Assembly (NCBI GenBank): GCA_963971305.1
Contig: OZ020313.1
Span: 19,975,260-20,039,259, forward strand
Source: Arcuatula senhousia
Taxonomy: Eukaryota > Mollusca > Bivalvia > Mytilida > Mytilidae
Length of the DNA: 64,000 bases
Direction of reading: 5' to 3'
Below, piece after piece: positions 1-11,425 of the stretch. Below the pieces are notes generated by a model. The model did not search any database and was not told the origin of the DNA. It worked only from the letters and a program-made list of their open reading frames with translations. Position numbers and translations under genes: made by a program. Numbering within the stretch: the first letter of the stretch is position 1; each line of letters begins with the position of its first letter.

Positions 1-403
1 AACAATAAAACCAAAAATACCAAACTGGGGAACCAAATTATTACTAAGATGATCAACCTATGTCTGGGGTAGAAAGAACCTTAGGGTTTATACAATTTTG
101 AAATTTAAACGGATAATTTAAAGCTTTGACGTGTTCTCCAACACAAATGTGTTGGTGCCATAGCGGATTAAAACTCCACCAGCAGCGCTAATCTTCACGG
201 GTGTTCCAATTAAAAGGACAACAATTTGAAAGTTCCAGACAATAGATTTTGCTAAGCCTGACGCGCGTTTCGTCTATACAAGACTCATCAGAGGCGCTCT
301 GTCAAAAATATTGAAAAGGCCAAAAATGTATGAATATGAGTATGTATTGCACAATACAAACTGGGCAATATTTCATTCACATTGATATCAAATGATGGTC
401 CAA
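1..403. repeat. Dispersed bivalve-type repeat, copy 1
   Basis: Non-coding. Positions about 20-310 are recognisably similar to 10165-10440: both run from a GATCAACCTAT-like motif through a 'CAACACAAAnnTGTTG' stretch to a GACGCGCGTTTCGTCTA-like motif followed by AAGACTCAT. The copies are diverged but colinear. I recognise the last motif as very common in mussel genomic sequence (from memory). The family type is unclear. Confidence 0.55.
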
Positions 404-1601
404 TATGGAACGCCATAGCTGCCTTATGATGATGTGTTTCATTATGTGATGATACTTCTTCATTATGTGATGATACTTTGTCATTATGTGATGGTACTTT
501 GTCATTATGTGATGGTACTTTGTCATTATGTGATGATACTTCTTCATTATGTGGTGATACTTTGTCATTATGTGATGATACTTCGTCATTATATGATGAT
601 ACTTTGTCATTATGTGATGGTACTTCTTCATTATGTGATGATACTTTGTCATTATGTGATGATACTTCTTCATTATGTGATGATACTTTGTCATTATGTG
701 ATGATACTTTGTCATTATGTGATGATACTTTGTCTTTATGAGATCAAAGTTTATAATTATGAACAGCGTTAAAAAATTATTCTTTTCTTATGACAAATAT
801 TTTGTTCGACGCGTAGTTTTTCTGTGTACCCCCTCCCCCCCCCAAAAAAAATCCAAATGATCGGTTTCTCGCATTTCAAATCCATAATCAATACATAATT
901 TATTATCTATCAAAACTTTGTAAACAACATTTTTCTTCTTTAGTGGTTTATTACTTTGTTTTTTTAACTAGTGTTGATAGACGCGACCTCTAGTGATAGA
1001 TTGTATATATTTTCTCTGTTATTTTTGAATGAAAGACGCTAAAACACGAACAGTTTAAAACATAGATTTAAATCCCGAGCTAAAAATAAAGACCTAAAAA
1101 AAACATTTAAGAAAAACCGCATGAAAGAAGAAAAATGTCGTTTACAAAGTTTTAATATATAATAAATTATATATTGGTTATTGATTTGAAATTCGGGAAA
1201 GCGACCTTTTGGGAACGATTTTTTTTTTGGGGGGGGGGGGGGCGGTACACAGAAAAACTACCGGTTGAACAAAATAAAGAAATGACTATTTTTTTCAGCG
1301 CTGTTCATAATAATAAACTCTGATCTCATAAAGACAAAGTATCATCACATAATGACAAAGTATCATCACATAATGAAGAAGTATCATCACATAATGACAA
1401 AGTATCACCACATAATGACAAAGTATCATCACATAATGAAGAAGTATCATCACATAATGACAAAGTATCATCACATAATGAAGAAGTATCATCACATAAT
1501 GACAAAGTATCATCACATAATGAAGAAGTACCATCACATAATGACAAAGTATCATCATATAATGACGAAGTATCATCATAAGGCAGCTATGGCGTTCCAT
1601 A
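404..1601. mobile_element. Foldback element with 21-bp minisatellite in both arms
   Basis: Two long inverted arms meet around 1030. The outer ends mirror each other exactly: TATGGAACGCCATAGCTGCC at 404 and its complement ending at 1601. Each arm carries about 12-14 copies of a 21-bp unit (core TATGTGATGATACTTTGT on the left, complement on the right). Inward of these follow matching poly-C/poly-G tracts (about 830 and 1215) and matching unique sequence. Open frames over the arms exist only because 21 is a multiple of three. No transposase is visible. Confidence 0.8.
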
Positions 1602-1965
1602 GTCCTACGTCAAGTATTGGTGGATTGGTTGGTGGTGGTCTGTTCAATATTTCTTCAAAATGCTCTTTCGATCTGTTTAATTTATCTTCTAGTTTCTCTA
1701 AGACAGTATTGTTTTTAACTCTATCTGATGTGTTTTTATTTGAAGTTTTTCCTCTGAGTTGCTTAGTGATATTGTTAAGTTTTGATGTCACCACCTTTTC
1801 CACATGCATTCTCTGCGTCCTCTCCTGCTTACACCATTTCTTAACTTATATTTCTTTCTAAGTCTTGTTGTAGTTGCTTCCATTAGTCTTTCTTTGATTT
1901 CTCTTCTCTTATTTATAAGGGACAAAGTTTCATATTTTTTCATGTTTTTTAATTGGATAAATCTC
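1602..1965 (-). pseudogene. LINE (non-LTR retrotransposon) linker/RT-start fragment
   Basis: On the minus strand the conceptual translation includes KLEDKLNRSKEHFEEILNRP followed by PPTNPPI, the signature that precedes the reverse transcriptase in many animal LINE ORF2 proteins. Upstream (1810-1965) a lysine/arginine-rich stretch with KRREIKERL fits the region between endonuclease and RT, but in shifted frames. Both the endonuclease and the RT core are absent. The fragment abuts the foldback element at 1601, so it may have been cut by that insertion. Confidence 0.65.
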
Positions 1966-2288
1966 ACAGTTCTTTCGAAGCTTTTGGTGTTATAACATTT
2001 GTCTTCAAAACCGTTAAAGTTGTTTGCAATTTGATTAGGGAGACTGTTGAGCCTGCTTATCAGTTATTTGAAAATCTATTGGAACTTAAACAACAGCTGA
2101 TAACATTGCATTGTAAAATCTGCAATGTTGTTGGTACGGGCATATACTTGTGTAATAGTAAGTTTTTTTTTAACTTAGTATTAAATCTTTCTAAGATGGC
2201 TCTAGCAGAGATTGGGTTCCGTTCTAGAACCGACTTCTTTTTCCTAGTCAACATAAATCCAACTACTTTGTCATGTTTATAATTTTCA

Positions 2289-3401
2289 TTAGCTCACCTG
2301 GACCGTCGTCATCTGTTAACAATTTTTCAACAATCTTTTCCTCTGAAACTATTGAACAGAATTTAATGAAACTTTGTATGAATGATCCTTAGGGTGTCCT
2401 GCACCAAACTAATGTTTCGATTTCTGATCCGTCAAAAAACGTGGCTGCCGTTGCTAAAAATATACCAGGGTGGTCAGACTACTGTCTTTGGCCTGTAAAT
2501 CAAAAAGTATAAGCGATGAAATCTGATGCCTCCCTTCTGTTTCAGCATCAAAAGTTTTACAAAAGTCTTCATTTGGTCGAAGTTGTCAGATGATCCCTTA
2601 TAGGGGTTACAACCCCTTAAAGGTGAAAAATAACGGGTTTTTTTTCATGTTTTTAGCTTATAGAATGAAAACTATTGCAGATAGAGAAGCTGTTGCTTGC
2701 TTAAATGTTCAGCTCATTTAGTTCTACAATAGTCTCCATAGGGTTGAAGTTGTCACACACATGATTCCTTATAGGGGTTACAGCCCCTTAAAGGCGAAAA
2801 ATAATGTTTTGGCCTATAGAATGAAAACTATTGCAGATAGAGAAAAGCTGTCGCTTGCTTAGATGTTCACCTTATAAGGCTCTTAAAAAGTCTCTATAGA
2901 GTCAAAGTTGTAAGATGACCCCTTACAGCGGTTACGACCGATATAATAACATTTTGCATGTTTTGAGCCTGCAGAATGAAAACTCCTGCTGAAAGCTTGC
3001 TTAAATGTTCAACTTATTTAGTTCTACAAAAGTTTCCATAGGGTCAAAGTTGTCAGATGAGCCCTCATTGGGGTTACGGCCTCTTAAAGGTGAAAAATAA
3101 TGTTTTGGTCTTTAGAATGAAAACTTTTGCAGATAGAGAAAAGATGTTGCTTCTTAAAAATTCTGCTCATTAGGCTCTACAAATGTCTTCATAGGGTCGA
3201 AGTTGGCAGATGATCCTTTAGAGGGGTTACAGCCTTTTGAAGGTGAAAAATGGTGTTTTCTTCTTATAGAATGAAAACTATTGCAGATAGAGAAAAGCTT
3301 TTTCTTGCTTAAACATTCAGCTCATTTAGCTATACAAAAGTCTTCATAGAATTGACATCAAGACCAGGTGAGCGATTCAGGCTTCTGTGAGCCTCTTGTT
3401 T
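2289..3401 (-). mobile_element. F1 family (pearl-like Helentron-type element), minus orientation
   Basis: On the plus strand it begins TTAGCTCACCTGG and ends with GGTGAGCGATTCAGGCTTCTG then GCCTCTTGTT, the reverse complement of the F1 ends at 22479 and 37742. The interior holds about five or six units of ~155 bp, each with 'GTTGTCAGATGA', 'GGGGTTACA' and 'GAATGAAAACTATTGCAGA' motifs. It is non-coding. The family plan is described at 37742. Confidence 0.85.
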
Positions 3402-4012
3402 GGAATACCAGAGTAAATGATAGCGTGGCCTGATTATACTGCTGTCATACCAAATGTATTCCATTTTACTTCACTTAGTCAAAGGATTTCAATGTTATAT
3501 ATCTATCTGTTCATTTCTTTTGCAAATTGCAAGCTTTTACCAAATTGATAAATTGTTCTGATGTACCAAGTTCCAATTCTACCCCATCGGCTTTCGCGTC
3601 ATATGTTGCCCTATTTGTTATCCGGTTGTGAGTTTGATTTTGTGCAAAAAAACGTACACCTGGTTCGCCTTTCCTTGGAGCCGACCCTGGTTCCAAGGGG
3701 GACAAAGCCTCCTCCTCCTCTTCGGGAGCTCATGAAAGCTGGGATTTAAAGGCACGTCAAAATCGTTCTTAATGATTAAAAGTCGTCAAAAACAAACCTC
3801 CTTCATTGACATTAAAATTAGGTTCAACTGGAGAACACATTAAAAACTATTACATTCACCCCTTGCAGGTTTCAACCCCTTGGCAAAAAAACCCAGACCG
3901 GACTGACAACAGCATTAAGATTGTCGTATGAGACGACGTGAGTCAGATTATTATCGTCTGGTTATTGTATTTATCCCACACAACTTATTATTTCATTTTC
4001 ATTCTTATATGT
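3402..4012. other. Intergenic, no supported gene
   Basis: Short open frames on both strands (3511-3749) overlap each other and have no recognisable similarity, splice context or codon bias. I see no RNA gene or regulatory motif. Confidence 0.5.
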
Positions 4013-4625
4013 ATTATGTTATACCCTCAGTTTCTTTCGGTGTCTGTCCGTCCGTCTGTTTGTCCCCCGAAGGTTTCCGGATGATAACTTAAGTACTACT
4101 TTTTCTAAGTATCAGGCAGATATCATTAATAGGGTGGCACATCGATAATAAATACACGAAAAAATTTCAACAGAATTATGTAAAGCAACCCCAGTAAACT
4201 TTGTTTTGACCACTAAATTTTTCAGTCTATCTTGGGTTTAGGAGATATTACCAGTCAGAATTTAGTTACATTGTATAGTGAAAAGTACGGGAAAATTTCC
4301 TGCCATATTTTTTTCCTATATAACCAGTCAAAAAATATCTAGGCACTAAATACATATTAAGATGTAAAAAGTGCATAGGGTTTGTTTTTGTGGTAAAATG
4401 AATGCATCTTTACCCCAAAATCTGAATTTGAAATTATCGATGTGCCACCCCCTGCCTGATCCTTATGTGGAATAGTACTTAAAACTTGTCAATGGAATTG
4501 AACGATATTTTGCACAGCTGTTTAGTACAATAAAATACCGATCATGTTTATTTCTCAGGATGATCCGAAAAACATTATTGAAGGATTTTTCCAAATTTGA
4601 AAGAAATTTTATGATGAAATTTTCT
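4013..4625 (-). mobile_element. F6 family fragment, minus orientation, interrupted by a MITE
   Basis: Reverse-complement similarity to the complete F6 element at 29645-30280: the GTCTGTCCGTCCGTC tract and CCCCCGAAGGTTTCCG at 4040-4080, then GATATTTTGCACAGCTGTTTAG at 4512. The hairpin end is missing, so the copy is 3'-truncated. A TTAA-flanked element (4089-4482) splits it. Confidence 0.7.
4089..4482. mobile_element. MITE with TTAA target duplication
   Basis: TTAA at 4089-4092 and 4479-4482 flanks about 386 bp. The termini are imperfect inverted repeats of ~50 bp: GTACTAC near the left end, GTAGTAC-like on the right, with ATCAGGCAG and GGTGGCACATCGATAAT matching their complements. The surrounding F6 sequence is continuous across the insertion, which supports exact boundaries. 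TTAA duplication is typical of piggyBac-type transposons. No coding sequence. Confidence 0.75.
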
Positions 4626-5251
4626 TGTCAAAGAAAGATCACTCATTTCTTTTCTGTCTCTATATAGATGTATAGTATAGTATACAAATATATTTAACTA
4701 TTGATGAATATTAGATGCCCTTTTTATATCTCTTCTTTCGTGATCATCTCCCAAATCATATAGCAGAATCTGCGATGCTTGAGGTTAAAGCAATAGTCAA
4801 CAAATGTCACAGTTATAAAAATCGACAAAGGTAATAGGCAATATTAAGTCGGCCATCCTTAATGGTTTGTGCTGCTGGATGGCAAGGCACACACCGAAAA
4901 TAATGGTTGGGTTTATACATGTACTAAAAAAGGATATTACCTATTGTTTTAATCCCAAGCAGTAAACTGAAAAGGAAGGTGAACAAGAAAGGGCTGATAA
5001 AATGACCTGATTAAATTAACATGAAATAATGATGCAGTAAGAAGTGTGATGGAGACAGGGCAGATAGGCCAACCGGGAAGCAGTAGGCTACTATTACTTT
5101 TCAACATTTTCATGTCGGGGAACATTTTCATTCATTTATTTATTTATTTTGCGAAATCGAAATTGATGTTGCTTCCACTGCTTACATTTTGGGACGCCAC
5201 TGACCGCGATGGTGCAACTCTAATTGGGTAGAAAGAATCTATATAGAATTA
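4626..5251. other. Intergenic, no supported gene
   Basis: AT-rich sequence with two overlapping short frames near 4949-5231 on opposite strands. Neither has a signal peptide, domain or splice context. I see nothing further. Confidence 0.5.
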
Positions 5252-6811
5252 AAAAGTCATTTGTTCAGAGAACAAATGTGAGGTCTTTCCCATGTTTTTG
5301 TTAGTTTTATGATAACCGTTACGTTCGGTTAGGCTATTTGAGTCTGTTTTTGACAATAGTATTATATTATTAGTTGCGAAAAATGTTTTAGAGTAAACAG
5401 CAGTGAGTTTGAAGTCAGAAAAGATATGGTTGCTAAGGACTTTTATGACGGTTGCTATGGACAGATAGCTACTTCCGGTTAAAAAATCTAAACTCTAAAC
5501 TCAGAAAGTAGTCTTGGTTAAGAATATATATGGTTGCTTTGGACTTTTCATTAATGTTACCTTGTTGCTAGGGAATGACCTTGACCTATGACCTTTGACC
5601 CTGGACTCAAATTGTAGCTCTTAATATACTGATTCAATTAAGTATACATGTTTACTATACTATCTGTTATGATTTTCAAGTTATTGGCAAAAAACGTGTT
5701 TTGCGAAACTTGTTTAGGCCGCCATTTTGAAACCGTTCCACCAAATCATGTACTGTTTGGGTTCAAATTGTAGGTAATTTAATTCTCTTTCAAATGAACC
5801 CATGTTTCATTCATCATCTTTTATCGTTTAAAAGTTATAAACAAAAAATCATTTTAAAAATAAGAATCAAGGGCGATAACTCAAAAACGACAAGTTTAAC
5901 GCTTTCGCACCTGAAACACTTTTTGTAGATTTCGACATGGCGAACATTTTTTTTATGTATTGTCCACTTCAATTTTGTACGGTTTACATGCTATTTCATA
6001 AAAACTGTTTACGGTGTCCGCCATTTTGAAAATGGCTGCCGGTAACCATTCGACTTTGGTCTTAAATTGAAGGACATATAATAACGGTCACAAAAAACCC
6101 ATATGTTTACTATATTATCTCTGACGGTTTAAAAGTTATAAGCCAAAAACAGATAAACCGAAACACGTTAAGGGCCATAACTCGAAAACGGTTTGTCGTA
6201 CAGTGTTTGACCCTTTATATCAAATAAAGGTCTTAATGAGAAGAGTATTTTTCCCATTACATGTCTGCTTCAATTTTGTATGGTTTTTAAGCTAGACTGC
6301 AAACAAGGTGTATCATGACCTCTGACCTTGAGATTTGACCTTTGACCTTGACATTTTTAGATGTAACATATGTCACTCGGGATGATTGGTGAAGGTCCCA
6401 AGTCTCTAGGACTAACCGTTTTGAAGAAAAAAAAATTGATGAGTCGCGACCCTTTTCGAGTCAAAAACGCGTAACCAGGAAGTTGATCGAAAAAAATTTT
6501 TTTGCGACACAAATCATGACCATGAGTCTAGCAACATTTTCCCCATTTCAGATTTTTGATAACGGTTACGGTTTTTGAGTTAATCTGCAAACAAGGTTTT
6601 TGGGTTCCGGGCAGATAACTCCGTTACTAAAAATAGATCGGTTTCGCAGGGTTACTCAAGTCATGCCCTCATAGTGTCGGTTAATGGTATGAAGTTTCGT
6701 AATGTTACGTTAAGTATTTCTTTCTTTTTTTTTTTGGCGGAAAAAAAAAAATAATAATCATAAGAAATACAGTAAGGTCTTTCCTTCTGTGGAAGGGAAA
6801 GACCTTAATAA
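5252..6811 (+). mobile_element. F2 family, Helentron-type non-autonomous element
   Basis: The 3' end is a hairpin: AAGGTCTTTCC at 6773 pairs with GGGAAAGACCTT ending near 6806, followed by AATAA. Near the 5' end (about 5280) AGGTCTTTCCC repeats one hairpin arm, preceded by a small hairpin ATTTGTTC/GAACAAAT. The 1.5-kb body is non-coding, with repeated 'GCCATTTTGAAA' and 'TTTAAAAGTTATAA' segments. The arm/hairpin arrangement is that of the F1 and F3-F6 families here. The exact 5' end is uncertain by tens of bases. Confidence 0.7.
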
Positions 6812-7090
6812 GTTCCAGCCGAACATTGAACTTTATAGCGGAAGTGCCAAGAGTCTGAAACCTGAAGAAATCGTTCGATCGAGTGATCACTGGGCTGTCA
6901 AACTGATATCTGCCCACGAGTACTTTTCCCCTCATCTGCCCTAGTTTGTCACACCCCGTAATCTTCAATGGATACATAAATGTCAATATTCGGTCAAAAA
7001 CACGCACAAATTTAGTCTGTCTTCAAATATGATAAGATATACTTCAAATTCAGACGTCATGAATTTTGATAAACAATCGTCCTATTATTG

Positions 7091-7100
7091 ATATATAAAT
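7091..7100 (+). promoter_or_regulatory. TATA box of the secreted-protein gene
   Basis: TATATAAATA lies about 30 bp before the inferred transcript start (~7122) and ~70 bp before a GTAAGA donor at 7163. Spacing to the downstream coding exons is compatible with a short 5' untranslated exon. Confidence 0.5.
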
Positions 7101-7121
7101 ACATATTATCATTTCTGAAAC

Positions 7122-7162
7122 ATCTGTCGAGCACCAAATAATAAGACACAGATCAGGAAAGA
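7122..7162 (+). other. Putative 5' untranslated exon of the secreted-protein gene
   Basis: A short segment ending AGGAAAGAG before the donor GTAAGAAC at 7163. It would splice to the acceptor TTGTTCCAG at 7760-7768, seven bases before the ATG at 7775. The start is inferred from the TATA box. Confidence 0.45.
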
Positions 7163-7271
7163 GGTAAGAACATTGTCTAAGTCTATTATTTTACTATTTT
7201 TCAATAAAACGATTTCGGTCCTGAACATAAAAATTAAACCTTAAAGCATTTAGTAGGTGAAATGTTTTTAA

Positions 7272-7503
7272 TTGGCCGGATTTCACGGAGTAAAAAATCG
7301 GTGTTCTAAAATGATAAATGGGCGGGCGGGCGAGCGGGCGTGCGGTTGGGGAATAAATTTTCGTAACAGTTTTCTCAGCAACTACTAATCACAGCCAATT
7401 GATATTTGGTATACAGCATAAGAGTGGGGTCCCTTAACGTGGGATTTGTATTCAGGTCTGATGCTCACCTACTTCCTGTTGAACGAAATCCGGCCATTTT
7501 TGA
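7272..7503 (-). mobile_element. F3 family copy, minus orientation, in the first intron
   Basis: Begins with GGCCGGATTTCACGGAG (hairpin end) and a GGGCGGGCGGGCG tract, and ends GAACGAAATCCGGCCATTT. The interior has the family segment 'ACAGCCAATTGATATTTGGT' and 'CTTAACGTGGGATT'. Plan and orientation are explained at 54072. Confidence 0.75.
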
Positions 7504-7774
7504 CTTTGACAGATTTTTTTGTTATCATAATGTTTATTTTCTAACGAACTAAGAAGATGCATTTTGAAATGATTTGTCCGCCACTTTGCCTTCGTAAATG
7601 TAATAAGTTGAAAATTACAAATCATAGATGAACTTGTATAGTTTTTTATAACTAAAAAAATGCGAAAGAAATGTACATGGCCGACAACATCAAGAAGAAA
7701 ACTGACATTTTAAATATCCGCAATGGAAAAGTTACGCCTTTAACTGAACGTGTAGTTCTTTGTTCCAGAAAACG

Positions 7775-7841
7775 ATGTACTCATTCATTGCAATAGCAAC
7801 AGTAGTTTCTGTTGCCCTTGCGTCACCAATTAACAATAAAA
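7775..7841 (+). CDS. Secreted-protein gene, coding exon 1 (signal peptide)
   Basis: ATG at 7775 follows the acceptor ...TTCCAG at 7768. It encodes 22 codons plus one base and ends at GTAAGTATG. The hydrophobic core IAIATVVSVALA followed by S-P is typical of a secretory signal. Confidence 0.75.
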
Positions 7842-10800
7842 GTAAGTATGACTAAAAACTAATAAAAACACTGATAGAAACACTTTTGATAATGTTCTAA
7901 AGGGTTATTTTAGGCAATACCAAATAAGGCTAAATATGTTCATAGGACAAATAAGATCAGGAAGTAAAGTGTCTAATGTAGAGTAATTGAAATTTCATCC
8001 GTGAAGACTAAAATCTGCAAAAGGACACCAGTTCCGAAAATTCAAATATGCGACTGTTTTTGGCCGGATTTCAGATAGTGAAAATCCGGGTTATAAAATG
8101 GTGAATGGCGGGCGGGCGGGCGGGCGAGGAAAATACTTTTATAACAAGTTTCCTCAGCAACTTCTCTTCACAGCATTTTGATATTTGATGTGCAGCATCA
8201 ACATGAGGCCCTATAACGTGGGATTCGATTTCAGGTTTGTCAATCATCTTCTTCTGTTTAACATTTTTGACATTAATGGTCAATTGAAGAAAATTTTTCG
8301 TTACAGTTTTTTTCAGCAAAAACTTATCACCGCCTTGCAGCATCAGCGTTGGCTGCCATAACGTGGGATTCGATTTCACGTCTGTCGCTTGTCTATTTTC
8401 TGTTTAACGAAATCTGACCATTTCTGTCTTTAGTCCATTTTTTTTTAAAGATTGTGAAGTGTTTATATATTTTTAAAAATTCGAAAAACTAGAACTAGCC
8501 ACAACGATTCCAGAGATTTTTAATTTTCGAAACTGTGTTTTTCTGCAGTTGATGACCTTATAACTACCACATATAACGATGTCTTAAATAATGAGATAGA
8601 GCAAGGAATAGGAAAGATGAAAGTCTCAGAGTAAGTAATGCAGATACAATGTTGTCCTATGGAATTTTCAGAGAAAAAAAACCTTTCATTGAGAATCTGA
8701 AAATGAGATTTTATTTCAACTCCGAGTTATTTTCAGTTTCATGACAGTTTGCAGTATTTACATTCTATTGAAACATTGATAACTAATATAATAACACCAA
8801 AATAAGAAAAATGATAAATTTATTCGATCGTATTTTTCTGTATCATATTAACCGCCATCTTTGGATAGGAAAAAGTAAAAAAAAATAAGAACTAAAATAA
8901 TACAATACTATAGAAAACAATTACATCTATATTCAATATTGCTATCCGTTTTGCACAACAACAAACAAAGGCATTGAATCACTTTGGTGATTTTTGATTA
9001 CTTTTTAGTCTGCCTTCCAAAATGAAAACGTTCATTGAAAAAGTCGGCGAACACCAGTTGCCTTTAGTGACCAGTCAGATTAAAGAGGAAGCAAAGGAGT
9101 ATAGAGTAGGTATCCAGTAGACCAACGATTAAGTCGGACCACAGGGGCTTGCTCCCGGCCTTTGGGGTTGAGAGTCAAAGAGCCATCAGCTAGAAAAATC
9201 ATCCCGGCCTTTGGGGTTGCAAGTAAAAGAGCCATCAGCTAGAAAAATCATCCCGGCCTTAGGGTTGAGAGTCAAAGAGCCATCAGCTAGAAAAATCATC
9301 CCGGCCTTTGGGGTTGAGAGTCAAAGAGCCATCAGCTAGAAAAATCATCACGGCCTTTGTGGTTGAGAGTCAAAGAGCCATCCGCTAGAAAAATCATCAT
9401 GGCATTTGGGGTTGAGAGTCAAAGAGCCATCCGCTAGAAAAATCATCACGGCCTTTGGGGTTGAGAGTCAAAGAGCCATCCGCTAGAAAAATCATCATGG
9501 CATTTGGGGTTGAGAGTCAAAGAGCCATCCGCTAGAAAAATCATCACGGCCTTTGGGGTTGAGAGTCAAAGAGCCATCCGCTAGAAAAATCATCACGGCC
9601 TTTGTGGTTGAGAGTCAAAGAGCCATCCGCTAGAAAAATCATCATGGCATTTGGGGTTGAGAGTCAAAGAGCCATCAGCTAGAAAAATCATCAAGGCCTT
9701 TGGGGTTGAGAGTCAAAGAGCCATTAGCTAGAATAATCATCACGGCCTTTGGGGTTAAGAGTCAAAGAGCCATCAACTAGAAAAATCATCATGGCATTTG
9801 GGGTTGAGAGTCAAAGAGCCATCCGCTAGAAAAATCATCATGGCCTTTGGGATTGAGAGTCAAAGAGCCATTAACTAGAAAAATCATCATGGCATTTTGG
9901 GTTGAGAGTCAAAGAGCCATCAGCTAGAAAAATCACATTTTTCTAGCTGATGGCTCTATGACTCTCAACCCCGAAGGCCGGGCGGGAGCAAGCCCCTCTG
10001 GTCGGACTATCGAGTTTCACTTATGTTCACGTTTAAAAACTGGTATAGAATTCCATTTAATAAACTGGAATTACAAAATTACAATAATGATCCAAGCAAC
10101 TGATTTTGCTATTCCTGGCGCGCGCCGCGCTACCGTCATGACGAGTCGCTCTAGCCAAAAGATTGATATACCGATTTCGAACCAAAGTTTTACTAAGATC
10201 AACCTATTCCTGAGGTAGGATTAATTTCAGGGTTTTGAACATTTTGTATTTTACACACACAATTTTATGGCCTGGATGTATTCTTCAACACAAAGTTGTT
10301 GACGCCGGAACGGCTAATTTCATGGAATTAACCAACACGGGTTATTCAAGGTCTGGACAGTTAACATTTTTTCCATGCCTGACACACGCGTTTCATCTAT
10401 TTAAGACTCATTAAAGCATCTTGTCAAAAACCACATGAGTATAAAGAGCATCCAACAACGAGGCAACCGAAAAAATACCTAATTCCAACCTTAATTGTGT
10501 CTAACATCAATCAAAATATGGAAATGGAAAAATCTTTTAAAAAGTGTTAAAAAGGTTAACATTTCGCAGACAATATGATTTGATTTTTGTTTGTTTATAA
10601 AGAGAAGTTTATCATATTTATAGTAACAATGACTTTGGCTCCATTTTATTCGAGATAAACTTCTAGTCTTTGAGTATTGAAAATTTTCTTATCCTGGTTT
10701 TGGCCGATTCGCGCAGTATCTAATTTTTAACATAAATCACATAAGGATAATGATTCTGTGCATGTGCCATAACTTCGGTTCAAAGTACTGATTTTTAATA

Positions 10801-11368
10801 GTATACAATGTACATCTTAATATTCAATTTCAGAATGATTTGAAACAGTTTGTACAAAAAGAAGTAGAGAACTACATTGAACCCCTGAGAATCAAAGAAT
10901 TCGTGTCCAAACACCTGAAACTTCACAAACGTGATGACGAAGAGATGATGCCGAACTATTTGGATCATTTCTACGGTGGAATTGGTATGTTGTACCTAAG
11001 ACTACATTTAAATAAAAACAAGTTCTTGTATTTGACGCGCGTTCCATCTACTAGTATTAAAGGGCAATCAAGAAGATGTGAGGCAAAAATAAAATAAAAA
11101 TGTAAAGAAATCATGATTACAACAAAGTTTCGAACTTTTGGGGTAGAGAACGTCTCTTTCAAAACTTTTAGTTTCGAGCGGCCTTTCAATTATTTCGGTT
11201 CAGAAGCTGTCGATGCACTTTGCTTATTGAAATATGCATATGCAGGTAACGAAATTAATAGATCTATCGACATCATATAAAAAAAAATACTTTAATATTA
11301 TTTTTTCTTGCTTATGTTTATAATCTTTTTTTCTAATAGGAGAATGTTTATTATTTACAGGAAAGTAA
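7775..11368 (+). CDS. Small secreted protein, 134 aa, possible peptide precursor (five coding exons)
   Basis: Joined exons: 7775-7841, 8549-8630, 9009-9105, 10834-10984, 11361-11368. All junctions are GT-AG with matching phase (1, 2, 0, 1). The product opens with a signal peptide (MYSFIAIATVVSVALAS, likely cleaved near residue 17). Residues ~23-115 are charged, Lys/Glu-rich and cysteine-free, compatible with amphipathic helices. A dibasic site KR follows residue ~113. The C-terminal segment DDEEMMPNYLDHFYGG ends in I-G-K. In neuropeptide precursors KR marks convertase cleavage, and a terminal Gly-Lys can give an amide after carboxypeptidase and PAM action. That role is inference: there is only one such peptide, and the protein could equally be a secreted helical protein. 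TATA box at 7091, poly(A) signal at 11426. Introns carry F3 copies and a foldback element. No family recognised. Confidence 0.75.
8058..8445 (-). mobile_element. F3 family copy, minus orientation, in intron 1
   Basis: Starts TTTGGCCGGATTTCAGATAG, carries GGCGGGCGGGCGGGCGGGCG at 8107, and ends in AACGAAATCTGACCATTTC. Two internal units share CATAACGTGGGATTCGATTT. Diverged from the 7272 copy. Confidence 0.75.
8549..8630 (+). CDS. Secreted-protein gene, coding exon 2
   Basis: Acceptor TTTTTCTGCAG, donor GTAAGTAATG. Encodes IDDLITTTYNDVLNNEIEQG and onward to KMKVS, in phase with exons 1 and 3. Confidence 0.75.
9009..9105 (+). CDS. Secreted-protein gene, coding exon 3
   Basis: Acceptor ACTTTTTAG, donor GTAGGT. 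Encodes LPSKMKTFIEKVGEHQLPLV then TSQIKEEAKEYR. Charged and probably helical. The foldback element at 9131 lies 25 bp into the following intron. Confidence 0.75.
9131..10012. mobile_element. Foldback element with ~50-bp minisatellite core
   Basis: The inverted ends are ~65-70 bp: AGTCGGACCACAGGGGCTTG at 9131 mirrored by CAAGCCCCTCTGGTCGGACT ending near 10008. Between them about 15 direct copies of a ~50-bp unit (GGCCTTTGGGGTTGAGAGTC ... AGAGCCATC) fill the element. The left arm is continuous with the first unit and the right arm is one inverted unit. Non-coding, located in the intron before exon 4 of the secreted-protein gene. Confidence 0.85.
10165..10440. repeat. Dispersed bivalve-type repeat, copy 2
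   Basis: Colinear with positions 20-310: shared GATCAACCTATTCCTGAGG-like start, 'CAACACAAAGTTGTTG', and CACGCGTTTCATCTAT followed by AAGACTCAT. Diverged, intronic, non-coding. Confidence 0.55.
10834..10984 (+). CDS. Secreted-protein gene, coding exon 4
   Basis: Acceptor TTCAATTTCAG, donor GTATGTTG. Encodes 50 codons including EFVSKHLKLHKRDDEEMMPN, which contains the only dibasic KR of the mature region, then YLDHFYGGI. Confidence 0.75.
11361..11368 (+). CDS. Secreted-protein gene, last coding exon (Gly-Lys-stop)
   Basis: Acceptor TTATTTACAG at 11351-11360 joins in phase 1 to give GGA AAG TAA. This completes the C-terminal ...GGIGK. Followed by a short 3' UTR. Confidence 0.65.
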
Positions 11369-11425
11369 AGAAACTACTGCATCGACATGATTGGACACAG
11401 ATCTGATTTTATTGTTATGTTATTG

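Noticed and set aside
377..1600. Open frames made of repeated TKYHHIM and LCDDTLS motifs
   Set aside because: They arise because the 21-bp minisatellite is a multiple of three and is open on both strands and in several frames. No start context, splice sites or non-repeat domain.
9120..9950. CRISPR-like regular array
   Set aside because: Eukaryotic context. Units are contiguous with no unique spacers, inside a foldback element.
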